Shown piece by piece: positions 35,640-48,436 of a stretch of 54,726 nt of DNA (the first letter of the stretch is position 1; every line of letters starts with the position of its first letter). The notes beneath the pieces are model-generated. The model saw only the letters and a program-made list of their open reading frames with translations. It did not search any database and had not been told where the DNA came from. The DNA is from Ophiocordyceps camponoti-saundersi (nom. inval.) (taxonomy: Eukaryota > Ascomycota > Sordariomycetes > Hypocreales > Ophiocordycipitaceae). The position numbers were made by a program, and so were the translations under genes. The stretch covers positions 1 to 54,726 of the forward strand of contig PDHQ01000239.1 in assembly GCA_003339415.1 (NCBI GenBank), in the 5' to 3' direction.

Positions 35640-37308
35640 AAGAATTTAATACTTTTTACTTTTTAAAGTCTAACTCTGCTAGGGGAATAACCCTAAATAT
35701 AAGGTTATAAAGTAATCCGCCTCTTAGTTTACTATTAATATTAATAATACTTAATAATAAAACTTAAAAGCTTAACTAATTCTAATAATATCTATATACG
35801 GGTAAAAGTTAATTTAATACTACTACTAACTTTAATAACTTATTTATTAATATTTTTTAAATTTTAATAAATCTTATTCTAAAGTTTATATATAAAAAAC
35901 TTACTAGGGTAATCTTTATATAAGATTTTCGCCCTATATAAGGTATTTTTAATATAATATTTACTAAGCTTTAATAGCGCTAATAAGCTTCTAAGAATTT
36001 ATTTAGCTTTCTTATTATTATTTTCCGCGCTATTTAAAAATTAATTAAGGCTACCTTTTATAAAATAATAAGTAAGGAGTTAAACTCCGCTTTTAAAGCT
36101 TTAACTTAAGCTAGCGTAATTATAAACTCCGCCCCGAACTTTGCCCCCCTTATAGCGCCTCTTATATAGCTAATTCTAGCGAGAATAAAAAGGAAAGTAT
36201 TTATATTAGTAAAAAATATTTTAATAGTTAATAAAATTCTAATATTTATTTTTTAGAAAATTATCTAAAAAGTTAATAAAGTTATAAGCTATTTTATAAT
36301 ACTTATTACGCGCTAATTTCTTAATAGTAATCTTGTTATTATTTTTAACTTAAAATATAAAAATTTTATTTTTAAAAATAAATAAATAGCTTAGGTTTTT
36401 AAAGCGGAGACTAAGTATATATACTAAACTTATATTATTATTATTAAAAATATTTAAACCTTAGTAGCTAATTATAACTATAACGCGCTATTTAATATTA
36501 TTAAGAAAGTAAATAAAGTTAATATAATTTAGGCGAAGGCGCTTTAACCTTAGTATATTACTAGTAGAGAAGCTTTATAAACTTATCTTATTATAAGCTT
36601 TAATAGCGTAAAAAATATAAATAAGCTTTACTTAAATAAAGTAATTATAAATATAAAGATAATTTATTATAAACTTTATAAAAATTTTATATATTTTAAG
36701 TAATATTATAAATATTTCTAATTTAAGTATATTACTAAATATTATTAAGAGCCTTTTTATTATAAATATTATATAATTACCTTATATAATAATAAAGAAA
36801 AAAACTACCTTATATAAAAGAGAGAAAAACCCCGCTATTATATTTTATATAAAGGTATATATTTTATATATTTAAAAAATTACTTAGAATTTTAAAAATA
36901 ATAAAGCTATACTAAGTTTAGCTTCCTTAATAAACTTTACTTAGTTTAATTATTATAAGCTACTTAACCTCTAGCTCTTATTTAGCGGTAATTTTATAAA
37001 AATAATAAAAGCTTTATTATAATTTCTCTAAAAATACGCTTTAGCGATTTTTTTATAATATATTACTTATTTAAGTTTTTTTAAAAAGCTCCTAACTTAG
37101 TAATATTTATAAAAGCTATAAGCTATATAATAAACTTTATAATTTATAATTAGCTTTATAATCTTAAGCGAAGTTTATATTAGTAAACTTTATATAATTA
37201 AAATAATTATAAATAATTATTCCTAATACTTAATTTTTATAAAAATTATAACCTTATTATAAAATATTTAAAAGATTAACCGCTTTATTTAGCTTACTTT
37301 ATTTAATA
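35640..37308 (+). pseudogene. Element X zinc-knuckle protein relic, N-terminal part
   Basis: A frame with TAA/TAG at presumed Gln sites. It carries a C-x2-C-x4-H-x4-C knuckle at 36714-36755, all ligands now Tyr, followed by a second Tyr-rich cluster that may be another Cys/His finger. The same knuckle occurs on the minus strand of copy 2, near 45890. Zinc knuckles of this kind occur in LINE and LTR Gag proteins and in a few DNA-transposon proteins. No reverse transcriptase or transposase core was found in X. The frame is interrupted by the insertion and its remainder lies at about 39205-39700. Confidence 0.6.
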
Positions 37309-39200
37309 AAATACCTTTTAACTTTTATATATTTTACGGATCCCGCGCTTATAGCGACGCGGATACGGACTACTTATTTTTATATTATAAGCGGACTCCG
37401 CTCTTTCCGTTACCTTATAGTAATAGCCTCGAGCCGTGCCCGGAGCGACTTTAGGGGGGAAAGTAATATTATATAAGTTAATTATAACCGCGAAAATTTT
37501 TTACCTAAAATATAGCTTTACTCCGAATTATAATAAACTTAAACCTAAAAGTTTATTATACTTTTTACCTTATTAGAAGCTAAGGCGAATATTAGTAAGA
37601 TTATTTCGGAGGACGCCTTAATCTCCGTATAGGTAATTATCGAATAAATAGCGAAGTCTAAAAGGGTTTAAGGAGGCGCCCCCCCTATTTTAACTTCGTT
37701 AATTAATAATATTTCCTTAGCCGTTACGGCTATAGTTTCCTCTTTTTTCTATAGCTTTAAGGGGAGCGGAACTCCTCTAATATAAGCTATAGTTACGGCT
37801 AAAGCGCTAGAGAAAACTATTAAAAAATAAGTTCTTAGGCGATATAAGCGTTAGCTTATAATTTACTTTAATTTTATCGCTATTTTACTCTAAGTCTAAG
37901 GCTTTAAAATAATTATAATAAATATTAACCGCGGATTTTATAAGTAAAGCTAAGCCCTTATAATAAGGAAACTACTTAAGAATAATATTATAGTAATATT
38001 CTAAGATATTATTTATAAGCTCCGGTTTAATTTAAAATAGCTTTATATTATTTTCGGAGAAAAGGTATATTTAATTAGCGGAGGTTATACTCTTATTATA
38101 AAAAAAATACTAGCGCGGGCTTTATAATAAGGCGGTAAAGAAGCTTTTTAAAAAAAGATTAAGTTATCGAATAAGGTTTTAGTAATATAACTATATATAA
38201 AAAAATATTATTTAAAAACTTAGCGGAGTTTTTTTATAATTATTATTAATAGCGTAATAAACGCGAATTAGATTTATAATAGAGGTATAGTAATATAAAT
38301 AAAGATTTTTAACGCGAAACCTTATAAGCTAAAAATCTAACCTTAGTAATATTTTAAATATTACTAGCTTAGATATATTACTAAATATTATATAGCGAAG
38401 TTATAATATAGCTAATACTCCGCCTCTTTATATATAAAAGGTAAGTTAGCTTACCTTATAGCGTATAGAAAAAGACTATATTATTACCCTCTTTATTAAG
38501 GGGATTTACCCTAAGTAAAGTTAACTTTATTTTAAAATAAAAATAGCGTAGGATTAAGCGAAAGATACTTATATTTCCTAACCTTAGAGATTTACGGATT
38601 AGAACTCTATATATACCGCCTCTCCTCTCCCTCTAGCGCTAACCGGAGTTTAGTAATAGCTAGGGCGGAAACGCTAAAAAGTAAATATAATAGCTCCGCC
38701 TCTAACCCCTTTTTCGAACTTATCCGTAGCTTTATTATAATAATTAAGCCGCTTTTTAAGATTAGCTATTATAAGGTCCGTTATAGGCTAGTAAAACCTT
38801 TATATATTCTTTAATTATATTAATAAAGCTTTAATTAAATAGATTATTTAGAATATTATAATTAAGCGCGGAGATTTAGTTTATAATAATAATAATACTT
38901 AGGAAGATAAATAGCTATATAGACTCCGTACTAGACTTAGATTATGCGCACTCTTATTACCGCGAATTTTACTCCGGAGGAAATATTAGCTTCCTAATTA
39001 CTTATTATTATTAAACCTATCTAAGGTATAGAGTGCCGGGCGCGGACCTAGTTTAGCCCTAAGCTAAGGTAACGCTTAAGGGGAGGGTTTTACTCTAAGT
39101 TCTCTAGTTTTTCCTACTTTTAGAATATATATAAGATAGTTCTAAGCTATATTAAACATACTAGCATATAAATATTATTATTATTATTATATTATTTAGT
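37309..39200 (+). mobile_element. 1.9-kb insertion in element X, LINE-like
   Basis: The insertion is defined by comparison with the uninterrupted copy of X at 44749-47056. The left junction is near TTTAATAA (37301-37308), the right near 39200. It starts with a CpG-rich patch (ACGGATCCCGCGC at 37338) and ends in an ATT-repeat tail (about 39171-39197), the kind of simple-repeat 3' end some non-LTR elements have. It contains one Gag-like frame and no reverse transcriptase. Confidence 0.65.
37330..39130 (+). pseudogene. Gag-like zinc-knuckle relic of the 1.9-kb insertion
   Basis: A frame of about 600 codons with Ser/Arg-rich and Pro-rich segments. It has a zinc knuckle C-x2-C-x4-H-x4-C at 38350-38391 with each ligand changed to Tyr, followed by a Tyr-rich stretch that may be a second finger. 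The stops I read are TAA/TAG. Position and tail suggest ORF1 of a non-LTR element that was mobilised without its own polymerase or lost ORF2 by deletion. Family not identified beyond the knuckle. Confidence 0.6.
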
Positions 39201-39984
39201 AAGAAAAGTTATAATATTATTATTATATAAGAATTTTAGCTTAATATATATATTTATCTTTTACTTTTTAAACTTACTTTTTACCGCCTTATCTAAAATA
39301 AAAGTAAAGCTTTCTTTTATATATATAAGTAATATAAAATTAATAACTAAAACCTTATTATAAGGCCTAACCTTATTAAAGTTTCCTTTTATAATAAGCT
39401 TTAAATATTTATTATTTACTTTTTATTACTTAGAATATATATTAAACCTTTTTTACGCTTATTACCTCCTCCTCCCTCTTTATATTTTACCTCCGCTTCC
39501 GCTTTATTAAATATCCTTAGCGATTTTAATACTTATTACCCCTTTTAGAACTTTTATAAATATACTCCTTTTTATTTTATAAAGCTTCTCTCCGCTTTTT
39601 ACTAACTTTATTTTAAACTCCTTACCTTTTTTTATAAAATTACCTAAAAGGTATATAAGTAAAAAGCTAATATTATTAACTTAATTTAAAATACGCTTAA
39701 TTATTTCCTTATATATTTTAGCTTATTATTATTATTATTTATATACTAGGGGCCTTTATAATATCTAAAGCTTCTATAATATATTAAGTAAGAAAAATCC
39801 CCTAAAGTAAGGTAAAACCCCTAAACTATAAAGGAAAAGCTTACTATACGCTTATATAAAAGTATAGCGGTAATTAGCGGCGGTATAATATAACGAGCTT
39901 ACTACTTAGGGGTAATCTTAGATAATATAAGAAAGTAAAGTAAAAAGGGGAGGGCGGAGAAAAGAAAGTCCGTAAAATATAGGG

Positions 39985-40080
39985 CGGAAAAAGCGGGGCG
40001 GTATAGCGTAGTAGCATAGCGCGAGGCGGTGCGGGGCGGTATAGGGCGGTATAAGGCGAGGCGGTATAGGGCGGGGTAAA
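39985..40080. repeat. GC-rich GGGCGGTATA minisatellite
   Basis: Imperfect repeats of GGGCGGTATA and GGCGAGGCGG, strongly G-rich on the plus strand. The reverse-complement copy is at about 53490-53545 (TATACCGCCC). Confidence 0.85.
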
Positions 40081-41208
40081 AGAAAGAAAATCCGAGGGGG
40101 GGTAAGGTAAAGTAGCGAGGTAGCTATTTTATTATATATTAGTAATTAAAAGGGGGGGGGCTATATCTTTTTCTTTTCTACCTCCTTTTTTTTTTCCTTT
40201 TTTTCTTTTTTTTATTATTTTTAGAAGAAAATATATTTCTAACCTCTTTTTTTAACTTTTCTTTTTAACTTTTATAATAAAGAGAAAGTAAAAAAGTTAT
40301 ATAGCTATACTAATAAAATAATAGTAATAAATATATTTAAAATTATTTACGGTAAGCTTTATAATTTCCTTTATATTATATATATAGCTTAATTAGCTAA
40401 CTATAAAATCTTATATTAAAAGTAATAAAGTAAGTAATATTATATAGTACTAGCTATATATAAAGCTAATAAAATATATAAGCTTATAATTAACTAATTA
40501 TTATAATTATATTAAAGCTTAGTATAAGTATTAAAAAGTAAGTAATATTAAAAATTAAGCTAAAATTAAAGCTTAGAGTGCTAACTAAGTTATAAATATA
40601 TTTAAAAAAGTTATATACTATTATAATAAAAGCGGCGCGGTATATTAGCGAAAAAAAATAGCTAAGTAGCTTACTAATAAGTATAAAATAAGGCGGAGCG
40701 GAGTAAAGCGGAGTTTCGAATATAGCTAATAATAAATAATAGAAAAGAATTTAAGTTAACTTATATAATATATAAAAATAAAATAGAGCGTTAAAGCTCT
40801 AACTTAATATAATAATAATAATAATATAAGTAAGTGCCTTAATAAGGTTAGCTATTTTAGCGGCCGCCCTTAATATTACTCCCGCTATAATAATTATTAA
40901 TACTCCTCCTTAAGAGTTTTATATACTAATATTAGCTTACCTTAAAATACTAAATAAATAAATAACTATCGGTATAAGCAGAGCGAAAGGCGGAGAGGGG
41001 GGCGGAGCGATAATAGCGATAGCGGCGGTAATAAATATAATAATTAAATTATAAGTAGAGTAAATAATAATAATAAACGCGGAGGAGGAAGTAGAGGCGG
41101 TAGCGGAGGGCGCGGTAATAAAGGCGCTAGTTTAATTAATAATAATTATAGTAATAATAATAAAGTTTATAACGAAAGTAAAGGAGGTAGTACTTATAAT
41201 AATAATAA

Positions 41209-41209
41209 C

Positions 41210-41295
<86 letters not shown>
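41209..41295. repeat. (ATT)n microsatellite
   Basis: About 28 uninterrupted ATT units. The matching site in the right arm (about 52290-52330, AAT) is roughly half as long, so the arms have changed length independently. Confidence 0.95.
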
Positions 41296-41296
<1 letters not shown>

Positions 41297-41349
41297 TTAA
41301 AAAAACTATATTATAAGGTTTTTATAAGAGTTTTAGTTAAAAATATAAG

Positions 41350-44300
41350 CGGAGGTATAAAACCTTTAATTTTTTATATATAATATAATATATAATATTA
41401 ACTAAGTTTAGAGTAATTTTAATTAAGTAGTAGTAGATTATATTAAAATTAACTAATTTAGATATATTTTAAAGAATATTTTTAAGCTTTAGCGTATTTT
41501 TAACTTAAATCGCTTAAAAATAAAGCGGGAGCTAAAGCTAAAAAAGGAGTTAGAAGCGGAGGAGGATAAGGCGGTAGCCTAAACTTTAATTATTATTATA
41601 TTAATATTAAGAAGTAAGTTAGATTAGGTAATAATTAAAAATAATAAAAAAAGGGCGGATAAAGTTAAAAAGGTAAGCGGAGCGGAGGAGAAGGTAAGCG
41701 GAGCGGAGGTAATAAAAGGTATAAAGGAGGGGGGCGGGGGAGTAATAAAGCTAAAGCCTAAGCTAAACTTTATTTAAATACTAAAGCTTTTTTTTATAAA
41801 GTTTATATTAGCGGCGTTAAAGCGCGCGGTAAAAAGTAATAATAGTAACTTAGAGGATAAGCTTATAAGCGTTAAAGGTATTATTAGGCGTAAAAGATAA
41901 GGTAGAGGGCGGGGTAGGAAAAGGGGTAAGAGGGCTAAGCGAGCTAAGTAGGGCTAAGCGAAATAAGGGGCGGAGGTAAAAATAAAATATAGGGTAAATA
42001 GATAATAATAGTTATATAGTAAAAATATTAAAAACTATCCTTTATATTTAAACCTTATATTTAAGTATTTTAATATACTTAAGTATTATAAAGTAATAAA
42101 AAGAAGTTAAACTAGCGAAGGCGTTATAAGCGGATAAATTATAAAATAAGAGGGCTTATAATAGCCTTATAATTAAGAGCTTTATTAAAATCCTTATAGT
42201 TTTAAATTAAACTTATAAGAAATATAGGTAAAAGCGTTTTTTTATAAGTAATAAGCTTATATTATAAGGCGAGGTAAGCCGCTATCTTATCTTTTTTACT
42301 ATTATAAAAGTAGTAAGAGGTTAAGATTATAAGAATATTATAAATATAGAGAAACTTATTAAGGCTAATTTTACTATTATAAAGCTAAGTTAGGGCGCTA
42401 TTAAGGAATTTCGGAAAACCTTAATAGATTTATAAGGCGTTATTAAGTTTTAATTAAAGCGGTTTATTAGTAAGGTATCTAAAAAATTAGCTATACTTTC
42501 GGAGCCTTCCTTTCCTAAAATTCTAGCGAAGCTATTACTTTTTATAAAAGTAAGCTTTTAAAGTTTTAGGAGATTAGGAGGAGATATCCGGAGTCTATAC
42601 TTAGGTAATAAAAGAGGATTAAAGGGATTTAAGGGGGATATAAATAAGGCGGGGCTAACTTTTATATTATTAGCGAAAATATATAAAGATTTTTTTTAAA
42701 GCGGAGTAGATATAAGCTACGGGTTTTTTAATATAAAAAAGTTAGTAGCTATAAGTAGCGTAATAAGATAAGTAAATATTAATAAGGGGGATAAAGGACT
42801 TAGACTCGATATAGTAAGAAAGGGTAGCTTAGTACGCCCTAAAGATAATATAAAGGTATTTAAACTAAGTTATAGCTAGCTATCGGAGGATAAGGCCCTT
42901 AAGTTTACCACTTAGCGGGGTTAGAGTAAAGTAAATTATAGCGCTAAAAGCGATAATAAACTTAATAATTTTAATATAAACTTCCCTTACTTAGAAAAAT
43001 AAAAAGCTTTAAGTAAATAATATAAGTTTAGTTAAAGCTAGCTATTAGTAATTAAGCTTTTTTATAAAATAACGAAAATAAGGTTTTTACTAAAGCTTAT
43101 AGTAAATTTAAACCTTAAGTATATATACTTTTTATATAAGTTAAATAATAATCTTATTAAGGATTAGCGGAGTTATATTAGCGGAGTAAGCTTTTATAAA
43201 ATAAAGGAGCTTATTTTTAAATAGCTAGAAAGTTATTTTATACTCCGCTACCTAATCTTAGTAAATATCTTAAGCTTATTTAAGCTAATAGTAAACTTAA
43301 GCGGAGGTACGCTTAGTACTAAAAATATTAATATTATCTATAAATTTAATAATAAGTATATTAGTTACTTATTTTAAGCGTTTTTAAAAAGATAAAATAT
43401 ATAAGATAAATAGTATTAGAGAGAGCGGGGAGCCTTAAGAGACTCTAGTAAAGATAAGGAAAAGGTTTAATAATCTATTATTAACTTTTAAGCGGAAAGT
43501 ACGGTTAAAGAGGTAAGAGCGGAGGAAAGCTATAATTTATCTAAAAAAGCTAAGAGAGTTAAGGATTTCTATTAGCTTAGAGTACGAAATATAGTTAAAA
43601 GCGCTTATTATATTTAATATTAGAAAGGAAACGGAGTTTTAGAAGCTTTAAGCGGTATAAATAGACTTTATTAAGAGGAGTAAAGCGCTATTAGTAAACT
43701 AATTAAGATAGTTACTTATCTAACCTTATAATAAAACTCCCGTAAACTTTACTATATAAAATATTTTCTTTATAACTATAATTTTAAAAATCTTACTTAT
43801 AATATTAAGGAGAGAGATAAGATAATAGCTGCTTAAAGTTTAATAAATTTCTAAGCTTTTATTTATTTTTTAAAAAACTATAATATTAAAAGTTTAATAT
43901 TAAGTAAGGAAATATCTATAAGTAATATATTTTTAGAGAAGCTTTATTAAAATTATTATAAGGGGTTAACCGTAACTTTTTAAAAAGCTAATAAGGATAT
44001 TATTAAGCTTAGTAGATTTTTATAATATAATACTAAAAAAAGTAAAGCGGACTTTATTTTTAGTAACTTAGGAGGGAATATTTATTAGGGGGAAAAAGTT
44101 AAGAATAGGGAGGTATAAGGTATTCTCTAGGGGATAGGGAAAGAACTTATAAGCTAGGAGCTTTAACTTTTCGGAGAAAGATAATTAAAAAGCAGAGTCC
44201 GTATCTTATTAAAAAAAAGGAGTATATATAAGCTTTAAAAAAGCCTAGCTATAAAGTCTTACTTACCGGGCTATAAATTATATAATATTAAAGTTATTAC

Positions 44301-44750
44301 TTATAAAAGCGAGAAATTATCTTTAGTTATCTTTTTTCGCTTTCTTAATAAATAATTTTTATTATATTATAATATCTTAATACGCTTACTAGTAATCGGA
44401 GTTTAGCTATATTTACTAATACCGCTTAATATATTTTATATTTAAAATTATAAAAATAACTTTTAAAGTTTATTATAAGTATAAGTAAGGATTATATTAC
44501 TAAGGTAGTTTTAAAACTATTAAGCTAGCTATAATATTTAATTATTTATATAATTATATTACTAACTTTTCGATATTTATTATAAACTTTACTTAAATAG
44601 CGGAAAGTAAAAGTTAATTTTTTATTTCTATTTATAAGATATCGGAGTTAAAATATTTCTAGCGCGGTATTAATATAAAATCTAAAAAGGGAGAGGTTAT
44701 AAAAAACGTAAATTAGGGGATATAGTTAAAGCTAAAAAGATTAAAGTTTA
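41350..44750 (+). pseudogene. Large relic protein of element Y, unidentified
   Basis: A long frame whose stops are all TAA/TAG. From about 42050 to 42680 codon starts are congruent to 0 modulo 3; from about 42700 to 44750 they are congruent to 1. The change falls at a T8 run near 42685 and may be an indel or a lost intron. The N-terminal part is Lys/Glu/Arg-rich (GRGRKRGKRAKRAK-like near 41900). A Tyr-rich cluster at about 42285-42375 (YYYK...EYYKY...FYYYK) could be a former Cys/His zinc site. The remaining 700 codons are Leu/Lys/Gln-rich with no motif I can name. I considered fungal telomere-linked helicase-type proteins but saw no helicase motif. The same frame exists in the right arm on the minus strand. 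Confidence 0.6.
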
Positions 44751-47056
44751 AGCTAAAATATATAAAAAAGTAGTTAGGCGTACTTTAAATTAAGTTAATA
44801 GTGCTAGTTCTCCGCTTATATACCTCCTTCTAAGTAATCTTATAAGGAGGGGTAAGGAGTTCGAAGCGGAGTTAGTAAAAAGCGGAGAGAAGCTTTATAA
44901 AGTAAAGGGAGGTATAATCGTAAAGGTCCTAGGAGGGATAATAAGCGTTAAAATTATTAAAGATAACTAGCGGAGCGGAGTTAAAAGCGGAATATAAGAA
45001 GGGAGGAGGGGGTAATAAGTATAGGAAAAGTTTAGTATATATTTTAAATAGCGGGGAGTAGACCGTAAATATTTAAAGTTTATTATAGAAAAATACTTTA
45101 ATAAAGTTAGGCCTTATTATAAGGTCCTAGTTATAAATTTTATATTATTTATATATATAAAGAAAAGCTTTATTTTTACTTTAAATAAGGCGGTAAGAAG
45201 CGAGTTTTAGAAGTAAAAGGTAATTATATATATTAAGCTAGAATTCTTATATAGCGATAATATCGTAATTTTCCTTATTAAATAAAGTAAACTAAATAAA
45301 GCGGTTAATTTTTTATATATTTTATAATAAAGTTATAATCCTTATAAAAATTAAGTATTAAGAATAGTTATTTATAATTACTCTAATAGTATAAAGTCCG
45401 TAAATATAGACTCCGCTTAAGATTATTATAAAGCTAATTATAAGTTACGGAGTTTATTACGCGGCTTATAGCTACTATAGGTATTACTAAGTTAGGAGCT
45501 TTTTAAGGAGACTTAAGTAAGTAGTATATTATAAAAAGGGCGCTAAGGCGTATCTTTAAGGGATCCGTAATACGCTTACTTTTTTAAGGAGATAATAATA
45601 AAGCTTTCGCTATCCTTATAAAGTTACTATTAAGTAAGGGCTAGAGGTTAAGCGAACTATAATAATTAAAAAAGGCGAGGTTTATTAGGGAAGCTAAACT
45701 TAGCGTAGCTTTACTATTTCTAAAACTCCGAGTAGTTTTTTAACTATACGAAGTATATACCCTTATATAAAATATAATAGCGGGGTCTCTCTCCCTTCTA
45801 TATAAGGTAGTTCTTTTCTCCGCTATTATATAAGGTAGCTATATAGTATTTATATTAAAGGGGCTTCTAGTAATATTTAGTAATATATTTAAATTAGAAA
45901 TATCTATAATATTATTTAAAGTATACGGAGTTCTTATAGAATTTATAGTAAATTATCTTTACGTTTATAATTATTTTATTTAGGTAAAGCTTATTTATAT
46001 TTTCTATATTACCTAAGCTTATAATAAGATAAGTCCGTAAAGTATTTTTATTAAAAGTATATTAAAGTTAGAATATTTTTACCTAAACTATATTAACTTT
46101 ATTTACCTCCCTAATATTATTAAGTAGCGCGTTATAATCGCGGTTAGCTACTAAGGTTTAAATACCCTTAGTAATAATAATATAAATTTAATATATACGC
46201 TTAGCCTCCGCTTCGAAAGCCTAAGCTATTTACTTATCTTTTAAAATAAAATCCTTATATTTTAAGTTAAAAGTAATTATAAGGTCTTTACTAAGAAATT
46301 AGCGTATAATAACTACTATAAAATAGCTTATAGCCTTATTAACTTTCCGGATAACTTTTTAAGGAGTAGGCGCCGGAACTCCCTTAATTATTAGAATATT
46401 TTTTACTAATATAAGTACTTCCCTCTCCGTTTTTGCCGGAACCGGGCGTATAAGGGGCGCCGTAAGGGGGGCGGAATTCGGGGCGGAGCTTACGATTACG
46501 CTAGCTTAGGTTAGAACTCTAAAAGTAAAGTCTAACCCCTTACCTATTACCTTATAGAAAATAGCTTTAACTAATTTTAAAATAGCGTAGGAGATAATAA
46601 TAAGTAAGCTAAATAGGTCCTTAAAAGCTTATTAATACTACTAAAGTTTAGTAAACGCTATATTAAGAATACTTTATATAGGGCGAAAATCTTATATAAA
46701 GATTACCTTAGTAAGTTTTTTATATATAGATTTTAAGATAAGATTTATTAAAATCCGAAAAATATCGATAAATAGGTTATTAGAGTTAGTAGCTATATTA
46801 TATTAACTTTTACTTATATATAAATATTATCGGGATTAGTTAAGCTTCCGGGTTTTACTATTAAGTACTATTAGTACTAATAGCGGATTAGGAGGCGGGC
46901 TGCCCCGCGACCCCGCGTTTAGGGCTATTCCCTTAGCGGAGTCGGACTCTAAGAGGCAGAAAATACTAAATTCTTATAATATTATAGCGTTAAGAATAAA
47001 CAGGGACCTTAATTATCTAAAGTCGTGAAAAAGTTATTAATATATATTTTAGCTTA
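44749..47056 (-). mobile_element. Element X, copy 2, at the centre of the inverted repeat
   Basis: 2308 bp with perfect 16-bp terminal inverted repeats: TAAGCTAAAATATATA at 44749-44764 and TATATATTTTAGCTTA at 47041-47056. It is the uninterrupted, opposite-orientation copy of 35560-39725. Reading the minus strand gives the same zinc-knuckle frame (knuckle near 45890). It forms the spacer between the two arms of element Y. GC-rich patches near 46430-46500 and 46890-46950 are less RIP-mutated than copy 1. Plus-strand frames in this region are shadows. Confidence 0.8.
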
Positions 47057-48436
47057 AATTTTAATTTTCTTAGCTTTAATTATATTTTTTAATTTATATT
47101 ATTTATTATTTTTTTTAAACTTTACTTTAATATTATACTAGAAATATTTTAATTTTAATATCTTATAAATAAAAGTAAAAAATTACTTTTTATTTTCTAT
47201 TATTTAAGTAAAGTTTATAGTAAATATTAAAAAATTAATAATATAGCTATATAATTAATTAAATACTATAGCTAACTTAATAATTTTAAAATTACTTTAA
47301 TAATATAATCTTTATTTATATTTATAATAAACCTTAGAAATTACTTTTATAATTTAAAATATAAAATATACTAAGTAGTATTAGTAAATATAGCTGTATT
47401 TTAATTATTAGTAAATATATTAAAATATTATAATATAATAAAAATTATTTATTAAGAAAGCGAAAAAGGATAATTAGAGGTAATTTCTTACTTTTATAAA
47501 TAATAATTTTAATATTATATAGTTTATAGCTTAGTAAGTAAGACTTCGTAGCTAAGCTTTTTTAAAGCTTATATATATTTCTCCTTTTTAATAAAATATA
47601 AACTTTATTTTCTAATTATCTTTTTTAAAAAAATTAAAGCTCTTAGCTTATAAGTTTTTTCCTTATCTTTTAAAAAATATTTTATATTTTTTTATCTTTA
47701 ACTTTTTCCTTTTAATAAATATTCCCTTTTAAGTTATTAAAAATAAAATCTAATTTATTATTTTTAATATTATATTATAAAAATTTACTAAGCTTAATAA
47801 TATTTTTATTAGCTTTTTAAAAAGTTATAAATAACCCCTTATAATAATCTTAACTAAGTTTTTTTAAAAATATATTACTTATAAATATTTCTTTACTTAA
47901 TATTAAACTTTTAATATTATAGTTTTTTAGAAAATAAAAAAAAGCTTAAAAGTTTATTAAACTTTAAGTAGCTACCGCCTTATCTTTTTTCTTAATATTA
48001 TAAGTAAGATTTTTAAAATTATAATTATAAAGAAAATATCCTATATAGTAGAGTCCGCGAGAATCTTACTATAAGGTTAGATAAGTAACCGGCTTAACTA
48101 GTTTATTAATAGCGCCTTATTTCTCCTAATAAAGTTTATCTACACTACTTAAAACTTTTAAAACTTTACCTCTTTTCTAATATTAAATATAATAAGTATT
48201 TTTAATTATATCTTATACTTTAAGCTATATAAGGGATTAGTTTATAACTAATTGTAGCTAAATAAGGGGGATTATAGCGGACATATTTAGGTCTTCCTAA
48301 TAGCGCTTAGTTATCGCGCGGGGTATATAGCTAGCTTAGGAGGGGGGCTTCTCTCCCTTTTTTTCCTTTCTTCGATAGCTTTAATTATAACTTTACCTTA
48401 GCTTATTTCTATAATCGCCTTAGTAAGACCTTTATA

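Larger units (their letters stand above)
35560..39725 (+). mobile_element. Element X, copy 1, interrupted by an insertion
   Basis: About 2.27 kb of element X plus a 1.9-kb insertion at roughly 37309-39200. Its left end reads TAAAGCTAAAAATATATA and its right end TATATATTTTAGCTTA, terminal inverted repeats that are perfect (16 bp) in copy 2 at 44749-47056 (opposite orientation). The two copies align from end to end apart from the insertion. TIRs point to a DNA-transposon-like element, but the interior carries a Gag-like zinc knuckle, so the class is unclear. Confidence 0.7.
39714..44764 (+). mobile_element. Element Y, left arm of a 14-kb inverted repeat
   Basis: About 5.05 kb that matches the reverse complement of 47041-53835 over its whole length, once the LTR element at 48228-50001 is removed. 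Landmarks present in both arms include the GGCGGTATA minisatellite, a run of nine G near 40152 (nine C near 53391), an ATT/AAT microsatellite, and a long relic frame. The left arm keeps more C and G than the right arm, so the arms have decayed unequally. Element class unknown. Confidence 0.85.

Noticed and set aside
41350..44750. Telomere-linked helicase or tyrosine-recombinase (Starship captain) gene
   Set aside because: No helicase motif, Walker A site or recombinase catalytic pattern could be found, even allowing for RIP changes.
44780..45960. Plus-strand continuation of the element Y frame
   Set aside because: I first read it as part of the large Y protein, but the region is the minus strand of element X copy 2, so the plus-strand frame is a shadow.
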